DNA of 61,091 nucleotides, taken from positions 1 to 61,091 of the forward strand of contig LT642155.1 in assembly GCA_900128585.1 (NCBI GenBank), in the 5' to 3' direction. Of the stretch, positions 58,101-61,091 are shown piece by piece. This DNA is from Stramenopiles sp. TOSAG23-3 (Eukaryota; Sar). The notes under the pieces are model-generated. The model was not told the DNA's origin, searched no databases, and saw nothing but the letters and a program-made list of their open reading frames with translations. Each line of letters begins with the position of its first letter. Within the stretch, counting starts at the first letter, position 1. Position numbers and translations under genes: made by a program.

Positions 58101-58702
58101 GATATATATGGGGGCAAATGAATTTTTGGGAACGCCAAACCATCGCACAACCGGACTCTAGTCTTATGGCAGCAAGGTATGGGCCTGTTGTCCTTCCCGA
58201 TGCCACCTGCTGCTTCAGCACAACTTTGAACGACTACGGCCCTAGCCGCCGAAAAGACACCATTAATCGATGGGTGGAGAGGCCGCACGAGCAGATTCCC
58301 ACAAGGTTTCACTGGCGTTTCAAGAATCCGCACAGAATCTACGGCTCACCCATGCTCGATGAAGCGTTGCGCATTTCGGTTGAGGGGTACGACTGTCGAC
58401 CGAACCGAGAGTCCGATCGGGGAGACACTGGGCCAAACGCCGGCGGTTCCATAGCACCCTCTACTGACGGCGGCCCACCAAACGCAGAGGACGATTTGCC
58501 GTGCAACATCTGCGGTTTGACGGGTGACTCTGCTGCAAATCCAGCACTTTTGTGCGAAACTTGTGACCTAGGTTGTGCTCACATCCAATGTATTAACCTT
58601 CAGTCCGTTCCCAGTGGCGATTGGTTCTGCGCAATATGCGAAGCTAAGAAAAATGACCTCCCGCAATGGCTGTTAGAAATAAAAGGCCACAAACTCTTAT
58701 AG
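55166..58702 (+). CDS. ATXR3/SDG2-like histone methyltransferase with SET and PHD
   Basis: 1178 residues from the first ATG (55166). The SET domain (about 541-695) runs from GLLCNRRVGFRAGAFVEQYL through PWRWFEKTD, FYNIALDR, the catalytic core SRLSHSCTPNC and GEELTFDYGAF, to a post-SET cysteine cluster CLCGSHNCRG. The WRWFEKxD insertion, the FYNI(A/Y)L(D/E)R strand and the following conserved C-terminal helical region are specific to the ATXR3/SDG2 group, which trimethylates histone H3 Lys4 in plants. A PHD finger (about 1110-1163; CNICGLTG ... CETCDLGCAHIQCI ... WFCAICEAK) ends the protein and may read the same mark. The N-terminal 500 residues are basic and less conserved. No AWS or bromodomain seen. 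Confidence 0.87.
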   Translation: MNISELGSLQTAFVTQQPVPSRIENTKRDSAALENSPQSSYTSGLPPCLKKQKVSSESGCYDDAGAFRSKTEVSEHEPVRDEAPKGCIEHHRIAATEDPKEAAAPTANESTTLDFWQTGSGQHLGRQEGWARLKAHEMVKRRQELNLIRCSYRKNRSSKRDPFPLKALIKLKKKGRAKVKSSLQVFLAERACASANLDYKICNSYEKVSNIPHNQALEAARLAIQPIHILTFLVDQFCSAKSVPSGFIDRNALLSGCKTSEQVGSALSSLRKHLEAELEKMKQKIQSAGGVKKASSFDVEAMQNIKQLCEAGEDAKMAISAACNFSPDMLPNQSLIGIGYERCFTDLFHKKWLWKTYQDHFFVNEMSWHKEPYPNRSFEVIHEYEAAVEPERCFKMLESSKTGCVAPPDLTQASPNLHLDMHGLKEGRPLRLAPVGFEFPALGPGAFDIVLSSTWGFDSSTQRKIIRALLMNTVLEESYCIQFIERILLPAINRQKDSEAYDIATALHDIIRKSRAAGNAFEVQAASTVLQEVHKDRVFAKNTSFRVHPKGQGLLCNRRVGFRAGAFVEQYLGELYSPWRWFEKTDAVKVVQKKLGKKSALPDFYNIALDRHKDDLGGYNVMYVDPIARGNIASRLSHSCTPNCATVVVSIEGHYKIAVFALRDIAYGEELTFDYGAFTEDKLEHEQATCLCGSHNCRGAFLQYSNDKYFQVIMSAHQNTLDRTSQIVRASTEPFLEEDRLLLEKHNLRDSVQDGAPDWLLKWGALILEFADFEKEQLIAYLQRKYKGIYNLQSARDEGQHIHATRVQNLVITLEKIKYVLRQKGQSQAPPVRILSTSEVIDALWTKGKNGGKDGIVRDIARLGLKSMDAKQPELSMRLKEILKIKVPRTEEGLRYLRENIILEIRDMFWKFKQTPSKRFAAAGDLLTLYAHTKMHFTNTSYIGVKSPSIKLRQCDVGETIHPLSEKSEVVKGKNYGPGYIWGQMNFWERQTIAQPDSSLMAARYGPVVLPDATCCFSTTLNDYGPSRRKDTINRWVERPHEQIPTRFHWRFKNPHRIYGSPMLDEALRISVEGYDCRPNRESDRGDTGPNAGGSIAPSTDGGPPNAEDDLPCNICGLTGDSAANPALLCETCDLGCAHIQCINLQSVPSGDWFCAICEAKKNDLPQWLLEIKGHKLL

Positions 58703-58996
58703 AAAAAGAAATGGCCGTGCGTGTGGAAAGTAGAAGATGGGGAAGAAGTCACGAAAAAAAGGTTTAAACGTGGCCACCGCGCTCTTTCAATCAAAGGTAG
58801 TATCATAAGCCTTATCACACACAAAAACCACTCAAGGCTAATTTGATGTTAAACCATTCAGGGTTTATTTTTCTTTTTATGATAGTTACTTTCTAAGATT
58901 ATACGTGCTTTGTTTGTTTTTCTTTCTTTTTTTCCCTCTTTCTTCTTTTTTCTTCTCTTCAACGATGCTTGCCTGTACGAGAAAACGCGAACAACC
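58703..58996. other. Short gap with pyrimidine tract
   Basis: 3' flank of the SET gene; TTTCTTTTTTTCCC-type pyrimidine tract at 58916-58960 before the small ORF. Confidence 0.5.
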
Positions 58997-59209
58997 ATGG
59001 GGATGGAGTTCAAGCTATTGCTCAGCAAGGAGTGCAACAAAGGCGACATCGAAATGGCGTTGGACGAGGCAGTCGGACGCTTCGGTCAAAAAAAAGGTTG
59101 CTGCACAGTTTATGTTTATCTACGCCAGGCACGGGGTCCGAAGAGGTCGGCACCACGCAAAAAATGTGGCAAGTTTTTCTTCGTTTTAGATCGACAGAAA
59201 GTACGATGA
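58997..59209 (+). CDS. Possible small protein or first exon (unassigned)
   Basis: A 70-codon frame starting in a good context (acaaccATGG) and ending 24 bases inside the 3' end of the opposite-strand propeller gene. Translated MGMEFKLLLSKECNKGDIEM then a basic, beta-prone KGCCTVYVYLRQARGPKR segment. Composition looks more like protein than random AT-rich gap. I cannot assign a family; it could be a first exon, or chance. Confidence 0.3.
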   Translation: MGMEFKLLLSKECNKGDIEMALDEAVGRFGQKKGCCTVYVYLRQARGPKRSAPRKKCGKFFFVLDRQKVR

Positions 59210-60778
59210 TCCGCCAGTCCGCATCGAGTCCTGAATCTCAAGGTACAAATCGTTGGAGCCAGGTCCCATGTTATTGTGAACGGCTTCCATATCCTCTGGC
59301 TCTTTCGTGCCGTGGGCCAGTGATGTAGTAAAGCGGTAAATGCTGCCTAAGAAAGAGGAATAGAACAGCTTTCCTGTCTCGTCATCGTGCGCGACAAACC
59401 GAGGCCATATCTGCGAACCATCCATCCCGGCGACGGCTACCCGCCTGGACCCGTCCTTTCTTGCACGCATGATTAAATTTGAGTTCATTTCGGCCCAGAA
59501 AATCTTGTGGTTTCTTCGTGGGCCCCTCAAGTCCAAACTTATGGTGTCCATACGAATGTTGGAGGGGCCACTGTATATCAACCGTTTGAACAGTGGCTTT
59601 CGGCTCGCGACTCGCTTTTGCAGGTTCGAACCGTCCATGCTTGCCAGGTACACTTTTCCCGATTCCTCGACAAAATAGATAGTGTTTTCTGCCACGTCCA
59701 ACGCGATGCCCCTTGGGTCGCGGAGACCCTTCAACAGAGCCTTTGCAACATACTTTCCATCGTCTTGGTCCGTCAAGCGTAAGGAAACGCTGTAGAGCGC
59801 GCCACTGTTTGCATCAGAAAAAAACAGCCGACGGCCGGCCGTGTCGACGGCCAGACCGCAGACTTCGCCGGCCACCTGATCCCCTTGTACGATCAGTTCT
59901 ACTTTAGAACCGTCCAACTTGGACCTCCGTACCGTGCGTTCCGCCGTATCGCTCCAGTATATGTGCTCTCTCGCCGGGTCAATCGCCAAAGCCCGAGGGG
60001 AAAACGGTAGGTTTGTTTTCCTCGCGCTACTGACGATCGGGGCAGAGTACCCCTCCGTTTCTCGAATCCGGTAGTTCAACACGTGCCTTGACTCTGACGC
60101 TCCACCGCTTCGCGTGATCACAACGATGTCGTCCGGGAGGATTGCATCTGGGTGCTTTACTATACTTTTTAGCCCAGAAAAGCACACGAGCGATGTACTG
60201 TTCTTGTATTCCAAATTTGTACAAGGGGCGCCGAAAATCTGCACTTCCTGCATGTCTTGCTGGGACTTTCCCAAATTCACCCCACTAATGTCAATGCGGC
60301 AAACCCCATCGATGACGCTTTCGGCCGCAACTGTCTGTGGGGAGGCGTTGGCTGCCCCCATCAACCGCTTTCTCAAAATTCGATTCCCATCGCTAAAGTA
60401 GACTCCTTGCGACGAGGGGTACTCCGACAGCCATTGAACCGCCATTGCGGTCATTGAAATTTCGTTCATGCCGTGCGCCAACTCTTTGGGCGGATGGAAC
60501 GAAGTCGTGGCCCGGTCCCCTTCGTACCCGGAGCGGGACACCATTACACCCTTCACGAGATCGTTCGTTACCAACACGGTCTCCGGCGACGCGGCAATGA
60601 ACTTTTTTTCGTAGGTATGGTAGCCATTTTCTCGACTGGTCGCAGTGACATAGTGAAAGGACCCGTCTTTTTCCACGACGGTCGTTTTCGCAGTGTCGGT
60701 ATTACTAGGTGGGGCTTTGGCGACGGCAACGCACCAAACGAGAAAGGGGAACAGAGCAAGGAGGCCAGGCATAGGCAT
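59186..60778 (-). CDS. Secreted YWTD beta-propeller protein with IPT/TIG-like domain
   Basis: A 530-residue protein with a signal peptide (LLALFPFLVWCVAVAKA, residues about 5-21; starts at 60778 or 60772 are equivalent). The middle (about 165-250) is a beta-rich IPT/TIG-like domain (CRIDISGVNLGKSQQDMQEV, FGAPC). The C-terminal half is an LDL-receptor class B/NHL-like six-bladed propeller: ALAIDPAREHIYWSDTAERT, GLAVDTAGRRLFFSDANSGA, GIALDVAENTIYFVEESG and similar repeats. No EGF, LDLa or membrane-anchor segments are seen, so it looks secreted or lumenal. Animal LDLR-type proteins have these blades beside EGF modules; here they stand with a TIG-like domain only. The ligand is unknown. Confidence 0.85.
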   Translation of the reverse strand: MPMPGLLALFPFLVWCVAVAKAPPSNTDTAKTTVVEKDGSFHYVTATSRENGYHTYEKKFIAASPETVLVTNDLVKGVMVSRSGYEGDRATTSFHPPKELAHGMNEISMTAMAVQWLSEYPSSQGVYFSDGNRILRKRLMGAANASPQTVAAESVIDGVCRIDISGVNLGKSQQDMQEVQIFGAPCTNLEYKNSTSLVCFSGLKSIVKHPDAILPDDIVVITRSGGASESRHVLNYRIRETEGYSAPIVSSARKTNLPFSPRALAIDPAREHIYWSDTAERTVRRSKLDGSKVELIVQGDQVAGEVCGLAVDTAGRRLFFSDANSGALYSVSLRLTDQDDGKYVAKALLKGLRDPRGIALDVAENTIYFVEESGKVYLASMDGSNLQKRVASRKPLFKRLIYSGPSNIRMDTISLDLRGPRRNHKIFWAEMNSNLIMRARKDGSRRVAVAGMDGSQIWPRFVAHDDETGKLFYSSFLGSIYRFTTSLAHGTKEPEDMEAVHNNMGPGSNDLYLEIQDSMRTGGSSYFLSI

Positions 60779-61091
60779 TCCTACCGTTTCGTGGGAGAAT
60801 TAACTGTTGTAAATCTATAAACTACCAGAAACCGTTGCGCAGACAAATTCAGAGTACTGTTTTGTTTTTTAAAAAGAATAATTTCATACAAACCACCACT
60901 AGCTTTAAAACATATTTTTCGATTGATTCAATGAAGGAATGGCACCATCTTTCTTTTTTTCTTGCTTACTTCTTATGGTACGGTGATAGCAATTCTCTAT
61001 GTTGTGTTGTAGTAAATATTTTTTATTATATATAATATATATAACGACTATTATATTATTATTTCGTTTGTTTTTTTAAAACTTTTTTATC
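60779..61091. other. Upstream region of propeller gene, window edge
   Basis: AT-rich, with TATA-type runs at 61020-61050. No gene; the next gene would lie outside the window. Confidence 0.5.

Noticed and set aside
59627-59637. GGTTCGAAC resembling a tRNA T-arm
   Set aside because: Lies within the propeller coding sequence and no matching acceptor or anticodon arms surround it.

Overview
This is a stretch of nuclear DNA from a protist with compact, gene-dense, intron-poor chromosomes. Eukaryotic genes throughout (MCM7, histones H2A and H2B, ribosomal protein P0, a proteasome chaperone, PP2C, a twin-CX9C mitochondrial protein, a SET/PHD methyltransferase) rule out a prokaryote or virus. An outer-dynein-arm docking-like coiled coil suggests a flagellate. 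Fusions such as 7TM-kinase-DEP, Cache-7TM and LRR-IQ-WW, together with an ATXR3-type SET protein, fit a stramenopile or other SAR-type lineage; this placement is inference and no species is claimed. Only two introns could be resolved with confidence (in the gankyrin/PSMD10 gene and the PP2C gene); both have GTAAGT donors and pyrimidine-rich or CAG acceptors. The standard genetic code is used.

Layout, left to right: a nuclear-type trypsin-like protease (-), MCM7 (+), a RING-H2 E3 candidate (+), pterin-4a-carbinolamine dehydratase (+), the divergent pair H2B (-)/H2A (+), a multi-TM protein (+), PSMD10/gankyrin (-, two exons), ribosomal P0 (+, lacking the usual acidic tail), a SEC14-GOLD protein (-), a 1580-residue LRR/IQ/WW scaffold (+), an unknown protein (+), PGAM5-like phosphatase (-), a Cache-7TM receptor (+), an LRR protein (-), two unknown basic proteins (+), a fused glutamine-dependent carbamoyl-phosphate synthase with a signal-peptide-like N-terminus (-), a 7TM-TKL kinase-DEP protein (-), a DUF547 membrane protein (-), a CMC1-like protein (-), an ODA1-like coiled coil (+), a PPM1L-like PP2C (-), a multi-TM protein with an acidic linker (+), an ATXR3-like SET/PHD methyltransferase (+), a tiny ORF (+) and a secreted YWTD-propeller protein (-).

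Genes frequently alternate strand. Divergent promoter gaps are about 1-1.6 kb, AT-rich and often carry CTT/GAA microsatellites. Convergent or tail gaps are shorter (0.25-0.65 kb), and these gene tails hold a dispersed repeat family (consensus start AAAACAAGAAAATTGGCTGT, often next to TTAA) found at eight places, once as a complete inverted pair. Base composition differs between genes: the protease and MCM7 are strongly GC-biased at third positions, while genes after about 22 kb are nearer neutral. No operon-like co-functional cluster or CRISPR was seen, and reading by eye showed no tRNA or rRNA gene.
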